DNA of 64,000 bases from Holophagae bacterium (GTDB taxonomy: Bacteria; Acidobacteriota; Holophagae; Acanthopleuribacterales; Acanthopleuribacteraceae), in contig JAUIFE010000036.1 in NCBI GenBank assembly GCA_030429565.1, positions 1-64,000 on the forward strand, given 5' to 3'. Position numbers and translations under genes: made by a program. Positions 1-12,100 of this stretch are shown piece by piece. Position 1 is the first letter of the stretch, and each line of letters begins with the position of its first letter. The notes below the pieces were generated by a model. The model made no database searches. It was not told the origin of the DNA and saw only the letters and a program-made list of their open reading frames with translations.

Positions 1-69
1 GACCAGATGCTTTTTTAGGATTTTAATCTTCTCAGCGGGGGTATATTGTTTCCTGGGTTTTTTCGTCAT
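1..69 (-). CDS. IS3-like transposase orfA, N-terminal fragment running off the window
   Basis: The complement of the first 69 bases encodes an ATG followed by TKKPRKQYTPAEKIKILKKH, then LV at the window edge. This is the start of a basic, helix-turn-helix IS3-type OrfA protein. The same N-terminus occurs at 19562 (TKKPRKQFTLAEKIKILKKH), and the 55 bases upstream of both genes are also alike (GGAACCGG, GAATACCCACT). The element therefore begins near 125 on the minus strand and extends leftwards beyond the window. Only 23 codons are visible, so whether it is intact cannot be judged. Confidence 0.75.
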   Translation of the reverse strand, partial: MTKKPRKQYTPAEKIKILKKHLV

Positions 70-92
70 TAAAGCCCTCTCTAGTGGGTATT

Positions 93-494
93 CTAGCGGA
101 CTCCGGTTCCAACTGGGGCATCACAACCAAGCGCACAGAGCAAATGCGTTTTACCGCTACCCGGATTGCCAAACGCCAACACATTCTCACGGCGGCGAAG
201 AAACTCGCCGTCCTTGAGTGCTTCCCATCGCTGGGCAACATGTAAGTCCAAACGCGTCTTGTCGAAGGTTGTTGCGGTCTTTTCTTGGGGAAGCCTTGAC
301 GCCGCCGACAGTCGTTCGATTCGCCGCGCATGACGCCCCGCCAACTCCAGCTCACACAACTCTAAAAGGTAGCGATCGTGCGACCAGCCTTCGTTTTCGG
401 CTAGGCCGGAATGTGTGTGTGCATTTTCCGCCATCGTTGGCAGCCTCAGGCTTTTAAGGCATCGCTTGAACCTTGGTTTTACTTCAGTTCCCAC
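93..494 (-). pseudogene. istB: IstB-type ATP-binding protein of an IS21 element, truncated
   Basis: IstB is the AAA+ helper ATPase of IS21 transposition. The reading frame starts at a GTG at 494 behind GGAGGG and overlaps the end of istA by 11 bases, the usual IS21 arrangement. It shows the IstB N-terminal helical region and the Walker A motif GNPGSGKTHL, but breaks off just after LCALG (about residue 123), where IstB should continue for over 100 residues. The break coincides with the left end of the IS3-like element (TGTGATGCCC, about position 125), so IstB was cut by that insertion. The last ten residues are encoded by the invading element. Confidence 0.85.
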
Positions 495-1958
495 CGTTCC
501 CTCCTAATAAATCATCGTAGTTTGCAAGGTTTACGCATGGCTCCTTGAGGGTCATTCTTGCCGCAGGCCGCGCCGCGAGTAAGCGTTCCTCGACGATTTT
601 TGATGTGGGCACACATCCTGCTTTTAGCAAGTTGTCACAACCACTTTCTACGCCGTCTTCGCTGACCTTGGCCGCTAAACCGAGGATCTTGACGTATTCG
701 CGATCCGCCTCGTGGGGTTTGTCAGCGACTAGGCGGTCGTAAGTCAACCGGAACACAAAACGGGGATAGAGGTCTTTGCGGTACTTGTAGCCGGCGAAGG
801 TGCCCGGTTTCCGCAAGAGTGAATCGATGATATTCCGATAGTTAATGTGGTGACCGCCGCCCCCTCGCAATCGCGGCAGGGTTTCAACCTTTTGCCCGCC
901 GCAATAGACCTCGAGCTCTTCCGCGTAAATTCGCACGGTGACTTTCTCGCCAATCAGGCGACTATCAACGGAGTACACATTCTTTCGCGCGGAGAGCGTA
1001 CAAAATCGACTCACGCGCACTTGGATTTCACTGAAGCCGCCCAAGCGCAAATTTGGCAGGCTTTTAAGCGTCTTTCGTTCTTCCTCAAAGCGTTTGCTCC
1101 GCGTTTTGTTTCTCCGATTCACGACTTCTTCGACAAACGTTTTGTAATCTTCCCGACTCGCGAAATCACGGCCGCCACGCAGTCTCAGCTCCTGATCCAA
1201 CGCCATTTTCAGCCGGTAGTGACTTTGCTCGACATCCCCAATTTCATGAGCATTTCCAGGAAAGTTCCAGCTCCCCCGCATGCCGTAATGTTTCAACACC
1301 TCGGCGTAGCGACTGTTAAACTCTTTGACATCTTGGAGATTGTTCACTGCCGCGCTTAAGTTATCGGTTCGGTGTTCAGTCGGAATCCCACCCAATCGCC
1401 ATAACGCGTCCTGAAGTGCTTTTTTCAAGCTTTCAAGCGATTCCGAAAAGCACACGGTCGCCCATTCCCAGTTGGAATACGGGAGCACGAAGTGGTACAG
1501 CAGATGCTTGAAGGGTTGGTGGCGATTGTTATGGCTAATTCGTTCATACAGGTGTAATCCGACTGGCATTGGACTCCTGCTTCACGGATTTGCGGAAAAA
1601 CCACCTCTTTCTCCGGCCCTTCTACCGCCTTCCATTGCTTGATTTTTCGCCGCAGCGTTCGAAGCTGCCCTTCGCTGTATTTTTCCGGCGACTTTCGACA
1701 GAGGTAGTCGAAGATGGTTTTCGCTTGAAGGCTTACATCAACCCTTAGAAGCTGCTTGATTTCCGGCCAGGCATCCTTGAAAGGATCTTCACGGGTTCGC
1801 CAGTGCCGTTCCTTTTTCATTTGGCTGGGAAGCGCTCCCGCTTTGAGGTACTTCCTCGCTGTTTTCTCCGACATGCCGGCTTTGGCCGCAGCGACGGCCG
1901 TCGACTTTTCTTTCTGCTTCATGGCAAACAACCTCCTTACTTGTTCATCTGTGACCAA
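484..1958 (-). pseudogene. istA: IS21-family transposase IstA with an internal frameshift
   Basis: Two overlapping minus-strand frames together give about 490 codons, the normal IstA length. Frame one (from 1958) has the N-terminal helix-turn-helix (MSEKTARKYLKAG) and the start of the DDE domain (QSDYTCMNELAIT). Frame two resumes with QPFKHLLYHFVLPYSNWEW, the second catalytic Asp region (TEHRTDNLSAAV) and the Glu region (HEIGDVEQSHYR), and runs to 484. The switch lies near 1515-1530, where canonical IstA is continuous, so I read it as a single-base indel. Programmed frameshifting is less likely because IstA is normally made from one frame. With istB also truncated, the element is probably inactive unless helped in trans. 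Confidence 0.85.
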
Positions 1959-2015
1959 CCAAGCCTCCTGTTTCGAGTTTGGTTGGCTTTACCAGAATCA
2001 CCCTTCAGGCGGTAG

Positions 2016-2061
2016 TTCTAATTGTCGCCCCCCGGCATTTCTAATTGTCGCTCATCATACA
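2016..2061 (-). repeat. Right terminal region of the IS21-like element
   Basis: On the minus strand the sequence TGTATGATGAGCGACAATTA starts at 2061 and begins with the TGT typical of IS21 ends. The 13-mer TTCTAATTGTCGC occurs twice on the plus strand, at 2016-2028 and 2039-2051, 23 bases apart. Such spaced repeats are typical IstA binding sites at IS21 ends. The site lies about 60-100 bases upstream of istA. The other end is missing because the element is cut near position 125. Confidence 0.7.
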
Positions 2062-2237
2062 CGGGCTCCCTATCCACGCAGCACGAGGAAACAACGAATG
2101 CTGAAGCACGTATTGATATTATTTCCTCGTTTGGAAAAGTCTCCAATATTTAATCGATTGGATTGCTCATGTAACGCCTTAATCTACGAGAGATTTGAAT
2201 GTATCGTTCCAATTGAAACGTATTTCACATTCTTCCT

Positions 2238-2606
2238 TTAGTCTTTATTCCGACGCCACTCATCTAATTCCTCTACCCAAGAACTATCGATCACACATGC
2301 TTCCAGCGTTCGGTACCAATGGGACCGATCACCAGTGTCAGATGAATCGGAAGAGACCAAACCCCAAGGAGTACCTAGGGAACCATAACCACTTTCTGAA
2401 TAACCGATCTGAACATCCACTTCTGAAAAGTCCGCAATGATCCATATCGGAATGACCTGATCGAGTGCTGCCCCATAGAAAGTTCTGGTTGATTGTTTCG
2501 GTACCACAAGGTATTTTCGAAAGGCTTGTTCGAGAGACTTGTCTTCAAATGAGGCAAGCGCTTGGGAAAGAATATCGGTAATGGCCTTCGTCATATCGAA
2601 CTCCAT
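2238..2606 (-). CDS. Candidate immunity protein for the RHS toxin tip
   Basis: A 122-residue soluble protein with no signal peptide. It is acidic: roughly 22 Asp/Glu against about 10 Lys/Arg. I do not recognise its family. It is the first convincing reading frame downstream of the RHS toxin gene on the same strand, and it shares the toxin tip's low GC (26 of 60 bases at 2401-2460). Position, size, acidity and composition match the immunity proteins that follow polymorphic toxins. The 544-base gap to the toxin stop is longer than usual, so the pairing is inference. An alternative is an orphan immunity gene left by an earlier tip exchange. The start could also be the Met four codons downstream. 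Confidence 0.55.
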   Translation of the reverse strand: MEFDMTKAITDILSQALASFEDKSLEQAFRKYLVVPKQSTRTFYGAALDQVIPIWIIADFSEVDVQIGYSESGYGSLGTPWGLVSSDSSDTGDRSHWYRTLEACVIDSSWVEELDEWRRNKD

Positions 2607-3150
2607 ACTTTTTTAATTGGTTTAAATGACGGGATCAATGTCACTCGTCTTTGACCAAGTCAGATCATTATATAGCCAATCAGCCTGGCCAGCCTAATCA
2701 TTTCCATGTAAATGGCAAGAGGTAGACTCAATGATGGAGGTTCTCGAGGCGAAAACCCCTAATCAGTCCTATTCTCAAAAAGTCCAGGAGGCGTTCTCTA
2801 TATATTTCGTTATACGCCCTTGGCGCGCATCCCGTTAAAGGTTGCGCCGGCTTTTTGTGCGGACAAGTCCTGCTGTATTTAGCCCGAATCATATATTTCA
2901 GGAACTCCTCCCCCCTTCTCATTAACAACTTATTAACATGCCGTTTTTTTTGTGTTTTTGAAGTACCTGACTCGGTTCGATACTATTTTCGACCCGAGTC
3001 AGACTATTGATTTTTTAGCCGTCACCATAACCGGTCACGAAAGTTTTCATGCTAACCAGTATATATCCCGCCAAGAAAGTAGCCGAGATTCTTGGCAGAA
3101 CAAAATGCCATGGTCATCTTTTATTAAAATCATCTTTCTTATACCTCACC
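2607..3150. other. AT-rich gap between toxin and candidate immunity gene
   Basis: No convincing gene. Short frames exist (66 aa on the minus strand at 2728-2928, and a plus-strand frame from 3049) but none resembles a known protein. The stretch holds the hairpin at 2967-3002 and long A/T runs. It may be the remnant of displaced toxin or immunity cassettes. Confidence 0.5.
2967..3002 (+). terminator. Hairpin with downstream T-rich run
   Basis: CTGACTCGGTTCGA at 2967-2980 pairs with TCGACCCGAGTCAG at 2989-3002 with one mismatch and an 8-base loop. On the plus strand it is followed by ATTGATTTTTTAG, giving a terminator-like shape. On the minus strand, where the RHS transcript would arrive, the following sequence is A-rich. 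The direction therefore does not suit the toxin gene and its role is unclear. Confidence 0.4.
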
Positions 3151-6100
3151 TCATTTCTTAACTTTATTTGGGTTCTTTATGGTTGGATTAAACAAGTCGC
3201 TCAGTGTTTGGGCGTCGAGACCGTCGACATCTGCATGATCTTTATTTTTTCTAGTAGGGGTCGACGTTACTTCTCCACCCGCCTTCCTGATTTCACCAAC
3301 TGTAGTATGACCAACTTGACCATGAATCAAATCTGTTGATAACTCTTCTACACTTTTCCCAGGAGCACTTTGTGTGGACACGTTTATCAATCTACCATCT
3401 GCAGTCTTAACTACACCACTTCCCTTTTCAAACTGTCCAGGAAGATTCGTTCCACCACGTACCACCTGCGCATCATCAGGCAATCTTGGTTGACCTTTAC
3501 CTTTACCTTTAATGGCGTTTTCAACAGCATCAGAACTCTCTTCTGCTATTTTGTTGCAGTTTGTATTATGAACCCATGCTTTATCCGACCCTACAAAGTA
3601 ACTATGGTAATCGGCTACCGTGAAGTTGTATACCGTTCGTGAACCGGGTTGTTTCTCAATAGCAATCACCGTCTGCCAGCCGGATTCTGTCCAGACCCGG
3701 CTCCCTACGACCAACTGATCGAGTTCGGTCCATCGACCTGGCTCACTCCAGAAAGGGTGATTCCCCGTAGCGGCCACGACCTGTTGCCCGTTGATACCTT
3801 CTAGGTGAAGGAGATAGGTCTCCTTTCCCTTATAGATAAAGGTTTGTTCGATCGTTTTTAATGCAAGTAGTCCGGTGCTGTCGCTTCGGCTCCAAACTTT
3901 GTCGCCAACCCGCACCTCTTCAATGGGAACCATCCCGTTTTCGCCCCAGACAAGGGTGCCGGCAACGAAACATCCCGAACGTTTGGCTTGCTCAACAAAA
4001 CCCTTAACCTCGCTTGAGACATCATCAAGTTTAGCGATGGAACCTTTTAGGTCGTTGGCGGTGTCCGCCGCTTTGGCGGCTTTACCGATGCCGAAGAAAG
4101 ATTTAATACCTTTGGCAATCCTGCCAACCGGAATGACATCGGCAACTTCGGTAAGCGCGCCGGCGTAGGTCCAACCGTCAACATCGTCGCGTTGGCTGAT
4201 AAAGTGGTGGTCAAAGACCTTACTGACGTTGTCGGTGGTACTTGCAAAGCCGGCGACGCCCATCCAAAAATAGCCGGCGACTTCGTCGCCATTGCGAAAC
4301 GCCTGGGTCGCCAGCATGACGGCTTCTTCTTGGGCGGTGTATAACCCGGAAGGATCGTTGCGGTTAATCGGATTGTTACCCACGTAGGAGTAGCTGTTCC
4401 AGAACTGGTCCATGGGGTCGACTTGCAGGAAACGCCCGAATTCTGAGGCGTACCAGCGGCCGTTCATGTAGGTCAGGCCCAGTTCGGGTTCGCGCTCCTG
4501 ACCGGTGAATTGGTGTGGCTCGATTTCGCCCGCGGCGAGCAGGCCTTGCTCCTGACGCAGGGAAATACCGTAAGGATCACTGTCGCTGTGCTGGACCACG
4601 AGCAACGCGGCTACGGCTTCCTTTGCGGCGGCTGAGGTCACCGGGCGGCGCGATTGGGGCACGAGCGCGGCCCAGGCATCGAGGCTGTCGGGCAAACTCG
4701 CTTGGTAAAGCCCGGTAATATCGCCGGCTGTCAGGGCACGGCTGTAGAGCCGAACTTCGTCCAGGCCGCCTTCCCAACGGTAACCGTTGTAGTCGACCCA
4801 ATCGCCCACGGCAATTTGTTGGGCAGGGTACAACGCCGGCAGGGTTACCGCTTGAGGTTCACCCAGCGCCACACCGTTTTGGTACAAACGCACATGGCTA
4901 CCGTCGTAAGTCGCGGCTACGTGGACCCAGGTGGCATGCGGAAGGCGGGGAAAGCCGCCGAAGAACTGCCAGCCGTCGGCGCCGCCGCCGAGACGGAGAA
5001 CGATACTTTTGTTGCCGTCAATGTAGAAGTGCAGCGGGTTGTAGCGAATGGAACGCTGCGTGCCGACAGCGACGATGGTGCCGTAATCCTCGTGACCGTC
5101 GTCGATGTCGCTGTCGTAAATCCAAGCGGAAACGGTGAACTGATCGGCCAGAGCGGCGGCACCGGCATGATCGGGAATGTTGACGATCTCACCGCTGTCC
5201 AGCCACAAGGCCTGATCGCCGCTTCGCGAAACGTAATTGATTGGGCCGACAGGGCTGCCGTCCGTTAAGGTTCCGCTATTTTGGAGACTGCTGTTGAATG
5301 AGAGCGCGACGAGGGGTCCGTCGGGATCCTCATCGTCACTCGCAGGTGGTTCGTCCTCGCCGCTTTCACCGGAGGGTTCGGCGCGGTTCGACGGACTTTC
5401 GTCGGGCGCAACACGGTACAAAGCGGCCACCAGTTTGGTGGTGTCGAGTTGGTCCTTAATGTAAATACCGGTATGGTGCTTGCTCTTGTAGCCGAGGCGA
5501 TTACTACCGACGAAAAGGTAACCGCGTTTGGCGCGACCCCAGCCGTCGAATTCGGTGGCGTTTTCGTAGCCATTGGGCAAAAAGAAGGAAACTGTTTCTT
5601 GGCCGTTTTGAATGGTTTTGCGCCAAATCCGGTTACCACCCTGGTCGTAGCGGAAGTGGGCCTCGACCGCGGGGAAACGTCCGTCGTGATGGGCGGCTTC
5701 GCTGTCACTCAAAGTGGTGGTTATGGTCCTCGGCAAATTGAAGCCAGGGATCACATCCCCAACCAAGATTTGTGTGACGTCGGCAGTTTCGCTGTCGGCC
5801 ACGCGACGACGTTCAATCTTTAGCACTTCCCCACCGTAGTTATAGTTCAAATTAACCTGAGCGTAAGGGTCGTTGCCGCTTTGGCGGATTTGCTGCAGTT
5901 GGTTACCCGCTTCGGAAATGTCGTGCTGGTAATAAGCGCTGTAGCGGGTTTGATCCTGAGCAGTAAACTGACGCACCCGTTCTTCGAAGATGCGGTTACC
6001 GTTGCGGTCGTAGCCGTAGTGATTTTCCAACCACTCGTTCCAATAACTGTGGGCCGAAGTCAGTTGGCTGAGACCGTCGTAGGCGTATTGGTGCTGCAAC

Positions 6101-9100
6101 GTCTGGGCTTGTAAGTTTTCGCCCTGTCGCGTCAGATGATAGGTTTCGTGTCGATGGGTAATGAGGTTGGTATAACGACGGGGGACGCGCGATTGCGAGG
6201 TAACCAAGCCGCCGGCGCCATCGTAGTCAAGGGCTAAATCAAAGACCGGGACTTGATTCACGGTGGTGCGTTGCGCGGTCTGCCAATCGCGCAAGTCATA
6301 GCTGTAATCCGTGGTGATTTCCGTCCCTCTGTCACCGGCGGTCGTTTCAATCACGTGACCAGTGACGGAAAATCGCTGTCGCAATAGGTTACGGGCCGGC
6401 CCCTCAAGGGTGAGGGTCGCCTGCTCGTCAACCAAGGGTCCCAGAGCCGCGACGGCGGTGGTGGTTTCGCCGGGCGTTCCGGCGGCGTCCGCGCGGAAGG
6501 CAACGTGAACCAGCAGGCGTTCCGAAACAGGGTTGAGATCCCAAGTCGCGACAATGCGATCGAAAACATCGTAAACATAGGCGGTGCCGATATTTTGGGT
6601 TTGGTTATAGGTTTTAACGAGTTTATCGGCGGCATCGTATTGGAACCAGGTCACTTGGGGCTCCAGTAAGTCGCGTAAAATATGGACGCGACATACTAGC
6701 CGGCCTTTTCGGTCGTAATAAAGGTGTTCCAAACTATGGATCGAGCGAACCGCGACCAATTTGCCACTGGGATCACCAAAGCGGAAGTTGGCACCCTCGA
6801 AGGGATAAGCGGCCTCAAGTTCGGCCAGGGTCGGCAGGTAGTGGGCTACCTTTGAGACGATTTCCTGAGCAGGCACGTCGATCAGAAGCGGTTGCTGATT
6901 GGCGCTCTCGTAGCTATCAAAATAGTAATCCGTTCGCGAACCCTCAATCGGGATCACCTGGTAAGTGCCAAAATGAGAGAGGAACCCACGATCAGGCAAG
7001 GCGTCGCCCAAGTTGTCGATGGTGGCTTGGCCCTGAGCACGCATGGTTTTGAACAGAACACTAATGAAAACCGTTCGCCGGCCGACGGAACGGCCATGAT
7101 CATCATAAGCTGTTTCTTCCCAGAAATACGGATGCCCATTTAAGGTTTCAAAACGAATGCGCCCGTGGCGGTCACGCAAATAGACGGTATCGGCTTTATC
7201 CGGATGGAGCGTTTGCACCAAACGATTTTTGGCGTCGTAGACAAAACGTTTGGTTTGGTTGATCGCCTCGGGCGAGACCGGCGCCAGCGAGCAGCCTCCC
7301 TGAGCACTGACGGTTAGCTTGAGGGCATTGGGTGGCCAGGAGTTCGTTGCACGGCCGATTGCATCGTATTGGTGATAAACAGCTTGATTGAGGTCGTTGG
7401 CTTCGGTCGCGATCGCCGGTTGCGTGGCGTCGCTTGTCCAACGCGCCCAATAACTACTCGGAAGATGAATGACGTTGTTATCGAAATGGGTTGGATTGCC
7501 GTCGCGCTCCACGGCGAAACCCCAGGCTTGCAATAAGGCGGGTGCCGGGTTGTTGATGCTTGCGATGAGGCGGTTGTTGCTACCAGTCAGGGTGACGCGC
7601 ACGTAGCCGTCGGCGTCGATTTCAACAACGCCCTGCAGGCCGAAGGTCGGCATGACCGCCGCTTGAACATCCGATTGTTGGGAGAAATTGACGCTGCCAT
7701 TTTCAAAGTAGGTCTCGGCCAAATCCCCTTGCTGCAACATCTTGGCACCACCGCCGGCGGCGAGGGTGGGCGCTTGGGTAGCGGCACTTAAAACCGGCAA
7801 CAAATGCTCGCCGACATCGGGTAAGTCGAGGAACATGGGACCGGGTGTGTTGATGTTTACCGAGGCACCGGCGATGCCCGAATTGGGGTGCACGGAAAGG
7901 ACAAAGCGGTGTGTGCGGGCGTAGCGCAAGGGATCGGCACTGTTGCGCGCTTGGGAGCCGATGGGAATCACCGCCGCCAAATCCGAACGTGAATCGTCAT
8001 TGCCGTATTTGAATTCGGCGTAGGGGTAATTTTTGTCGCCGACGATGTGGTCGCTGTTTTGCCAGAACTGGGTGCCCAGGGCAAAACTTTGATTGGGATG
8101 GCTCACCTGCACCAGCGCTTGCGGTGCACGGCCCGCGGACGGTATCGCGCCGCCTTGGGTGTAAAAGGGTTTGCCGACCTTTTGGGGCCGGCCCAAAGCG
8201 TCGTAAAGGGCAATGTGATCCACCGCGATTTGGTTGCCGAGCTCTGCCGGCGCCAAGGTCGTCATGGAGCGCGTCTCTTGTAAACGGCCGTTCAGGTCGA
8301 CAAACTTAACGCTGACCAATCGGTTCTCGGGATTTGCGGGATCGGGGTAGCTGATATTTACCAGGCGGTTATGTGTGGTGGAGTCACCCCAAACGGGATT
8401 GGCACCGGCAAACAACGCCGTCAAACTGGTCTCTTGGAAGTGTTCGGGAAAGGTCGTGGCAAGAGGTGAACGCCGGATGGTCGAGGCTTTGACAAACACA
8501 ACAACCTGAAACACCTTGCGCGTGCTTGCCGCCGCTTGGGTGTAGCGGAAAAACACATGACCGCGACGCTGCCAAACATTGGCTTGGTTTTTGTCCAGTT
8601 CAGTCACCGCAAGGGTTTCAGCGGCCCAAGCCATTTGATTGTGGTGGTGGTCGGGGTAGGGCACCAAAAAGGCTTGGACAGCCGGCGCATCGTCAATTTG
8701 GTCAAAGGGAACCGACAGCAGGGCGTAGAGGCCCGACTGGTTGAAATCCAGCGGGTTCTGGTCAAAAACATGGTCCGGCAGCGTTTGTCCGGCCAAAGCC
8801 CACCAGTGACGCTCACCGCCATAGGGATTACCCGCCTCCAAGTTCACCGGTTCAGGTGCGAAGGCCAGTTGCAGGCTGTCGCGCAACGCGTCGCTAAGGC
8901 CACTTTCGAGTGGCCCCAATGGGTTGATCTTGTCGGTGCCGCTGTTGAGTTGATTGGGGGACACAATCCCGTCAACGGAGCCGCGATCAAGGACAAAAGG
9001 AATGGTGGCGACCGCCTCTGGATTCGACGGCAGCACCTCGGGCAGATCGTCGGGACGGTAAGCCACTTCCCATGAAACCGGCAGGTTTGTTTGGTTTGGC

Positions 9101-12100
9101 GGCCAAAAAGCCGGCGGGAATTGTTCTGTATTGACGGTCCATTCCAACTGGATTTGGTTCTGTTCACGCAGGTAACTCACACGGGCATTGGCAAAGGGTC
9201 CGCTCCCATTGGCAATCGGAAACCAGGTACTGCCGCCTTGCCAGTCTTGCCCGTTCCAGGATCCCTGCGCTGAAGTCCAGCGCCACTGAAAGGCGTCCCA
9301 CTGCACACGGGCACCGGTCAAGTCGCTGTTGACGTCGAGGTACTGGCGCAGGGTCACCAAACGCGGGCGGTCTGGTTGAATTTGGAGTGTGTTTGGTGTG
9401 TGACCGTAATAGGCCAAGCTGGTCACGCCGTTGCGCTCTGGAGGTAAGCCGGGTTTGAATTCAATGCTGATGCCACCGGCGTGGGCGTTCATCGAACGCA
9501 CGAGCCACTGCGTCTCGCCGCCGCCGGGAGGATTGCGGTAAATGTTGATGAACGCGCGCACCGGTTGTTCCGTGCCGGGGAGCATCGTCAAGTCCAACAG
9601 ACCGTGCCTCATCAACTCATGCCGCCAGCGCGTCAGCGGCGCGTCGGGATCGTCGGATCCGCCGGCACTCGCATAGGGGTGCAGGTCACGTGCGGAAATG
9701 GTCAAGGTCCCGCCGTGGGTGAGGCTTTGGCCGGTTTGGTTGAGATAGTCGGCCAGCGGCCTGTTGCCGGAAATCGAAACTTCCGATGAGTCGTTCCGCT
9801 CAATGGTAAACCCAATAGTCCAATCGTTGAAATTACGGTAAATCTCACTATCAAACTGGGTTAAACCGTCAAAGATGAAGTCGGTAAGTGCCGCGCTGTT
9901 GTAGTACCAAGTAAATGGCAGGTTTTCGACGGTGAAATTACCGTTCTCGGGGTAAACCACCTCTTGCCATTCGCAGTTCCCGCCTTCAGCATGATTGATC
10001 TGCAAGCGGGTGTCGGCGTAGTCGAAGGTTTTGCCGGTCCATGAGTCGGTAATGACGAAACCTTCGAGGACGACCGGGTAAGGTGCATTGGGATTCGGAG
10101 GGTTGCCGGTAGGGTCTTCGCAGCGCGGTGTTTGATAGGGATCGCCAATGATGGTACCCACATTAACCGGCTTAGAGTTCTCTTGGCCGTTGGGCATTTC
10201 ATGGGTCAGTTCGAAACGAATGCGGGTACCGGGAATCAACGAAGTCATCTGTCCGTCATCGCGGTTAACCCCTTGTGTGACAAGCCGGAAATTGTGGAGG
10301 TAACTGCCATAGTATTGACTGGAAACCTGTTTATTTTCGCCGGCGGCAACACTGAAATAATCATCATCGCTGTGGCGAGAACCCCAGCGAAGCCAGAGGT
10401 TTTGATTGCTCAGGTCGCGAATGGAGCCAAACACCTGATCGAAGGCAACAGGCATGCCGAAGCGATCAACGGCATCGAGTTGAAGACGGTATTCCACCCC
10501 TTCGAGGTAGTCGCCGCTAAGTGCAAAACGATCACTGCCGCTCACACTGTCCAACAGAATTTCGCTGTCGGGTTTGCCTTCTTCACGGGTAAACAACTGC
10601 CAATGGTGGTGAAACAGCGGCACCCCGGGGTTTAACAGACGCGCTTGGATCACGTCACCGCTGTTGACCGCCGCACGCCAGCGTTTGGCGGCTGGGAAGG
10701 CTAAGGCTTTGGGCGACGCCTGCGGGGTTTGTTGGGTGCTGAAACCGATGGGCTGCTGTTCCGGCATGATGCGCATGTGGAGCGGCGTCCCCTGGGCAAG
10801 GATGGCGTCGTCGCTTTCGCGGTCCAGTAGGCGCAGACTTTGGCCGGCGAGATAGATCGCAAAATTTGTCGGACCGGCAAGCGGTAAGGGGCGCAAGCGT
10901 TGGCGACGTGTGGCGTCGCCGCCGTTTTGGTCGGTAAGAAAGACGGCCAAATGGTAGGGGGTCTCGAAAGGACGTTGATACAAAGCGGCGTTGCCATCCG
11001 CCTCAAGCAACGAGGTGAGGGCGGCGTTCACGCGGCTTTGCAGGAGCTGTAAGCCGGCGGCGCCGCCATCGTGGATAAGATGTTGCAGGGGCAGCGGTTC
11101 GCTGGTGGCCATCACATTCATGCCGGCCGCGGTTTGTGCGTAGAGGCGGAAAACGAGGGCGCGGTTGTCCATGCCGGCGGCAACACCGGACAAGCCGCTT
11201 TGATCGAGGTGAATTGAACCCGCGTCCGGGAGGCGCTGTGCATTGGTGAGCACGATCCCCGCAAAGGTTTCATCCAAAGACTTAACGCCCCACGCTTCCA
11301 CCACCAAACGCCCATTTAAAGCCTGGCCGCGATTGAACAGGGTGAGTTCGGCACTCACGGGGCCACCGATTTCCTCTTGGGTGCTCGTGGCGAAAACGAG
11401 TTGGAGGCGTCGATGGCCGCGCCCGTTAAAAAACGTCTCGGCATAGCGATCGAGTTGGTAGCTCATGGCCAAGCGGTTTTGGCTGTCGAGGTTCAGTTGG
11501 GTGCGCGGCCAGTAACTTTGTTTGACTTGACCGCCGGCACGAACCGGTTGCCAGGGTGGTTGATCGTCGGCGGCCAACCAAGCGCGGCCGTCCCAGTATT
11601 CGCCACTGTCGGCGTCGCGCCACAACCAGTTCACATCCTGATTGTTGAGAGCGGCGTGGTCGAGGTCGACCGAAAATTGTACGCGCGTTAGGCCGTCGAT
11701 ATCGAGTTTGCTCGGTGACGCAACAACGGTTTTCGGCGAAAGCGGCACAACGGTTTGATGCAAGATATCGCTGTTGGCAACCCGAATTTGAGCGGTAATT
11801 TGGTTGCGAGCACCTTCCCAAAAGTTAAAGTAATCTTTGCCGACGGTACTGGGTGCCCGCTGGTACAAACGCACTTCGTGTTTGCCGTCACCTGTGTATT
11901 CATAGAATCTTTTTGGCGCATACCCTTGATCAAGGATGACAGTAAACATCTGGTCGGCCGTATCTTTATTGTGGTTCCATTGGTAACCATCGAAATTGCG
12001 GCCGTCGCGGTCAAAAAAACCAAAGCGGAGGTCCCACATAGAAAGTGGGTTGTGGTTGAGGGGTGTTGTAAACGTCCACTCGGCAATCAGGTGACTGTTC

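Noticed and set aside
847..1359. 170-codon plus-strand frame opposite istA
   Set aside because: Antisense shadow of the DDE domain of istA, with no independent family resemblance.
3049..3339. Plus-strand frame with a helix-turn-helix-like start (YPAKKVAEILGRTK)
   Set aside because: The resemblance covers only about 15 residues; the rest overlaps the toxin tip antisense and has no coding character. Kept only as a possible chance match.
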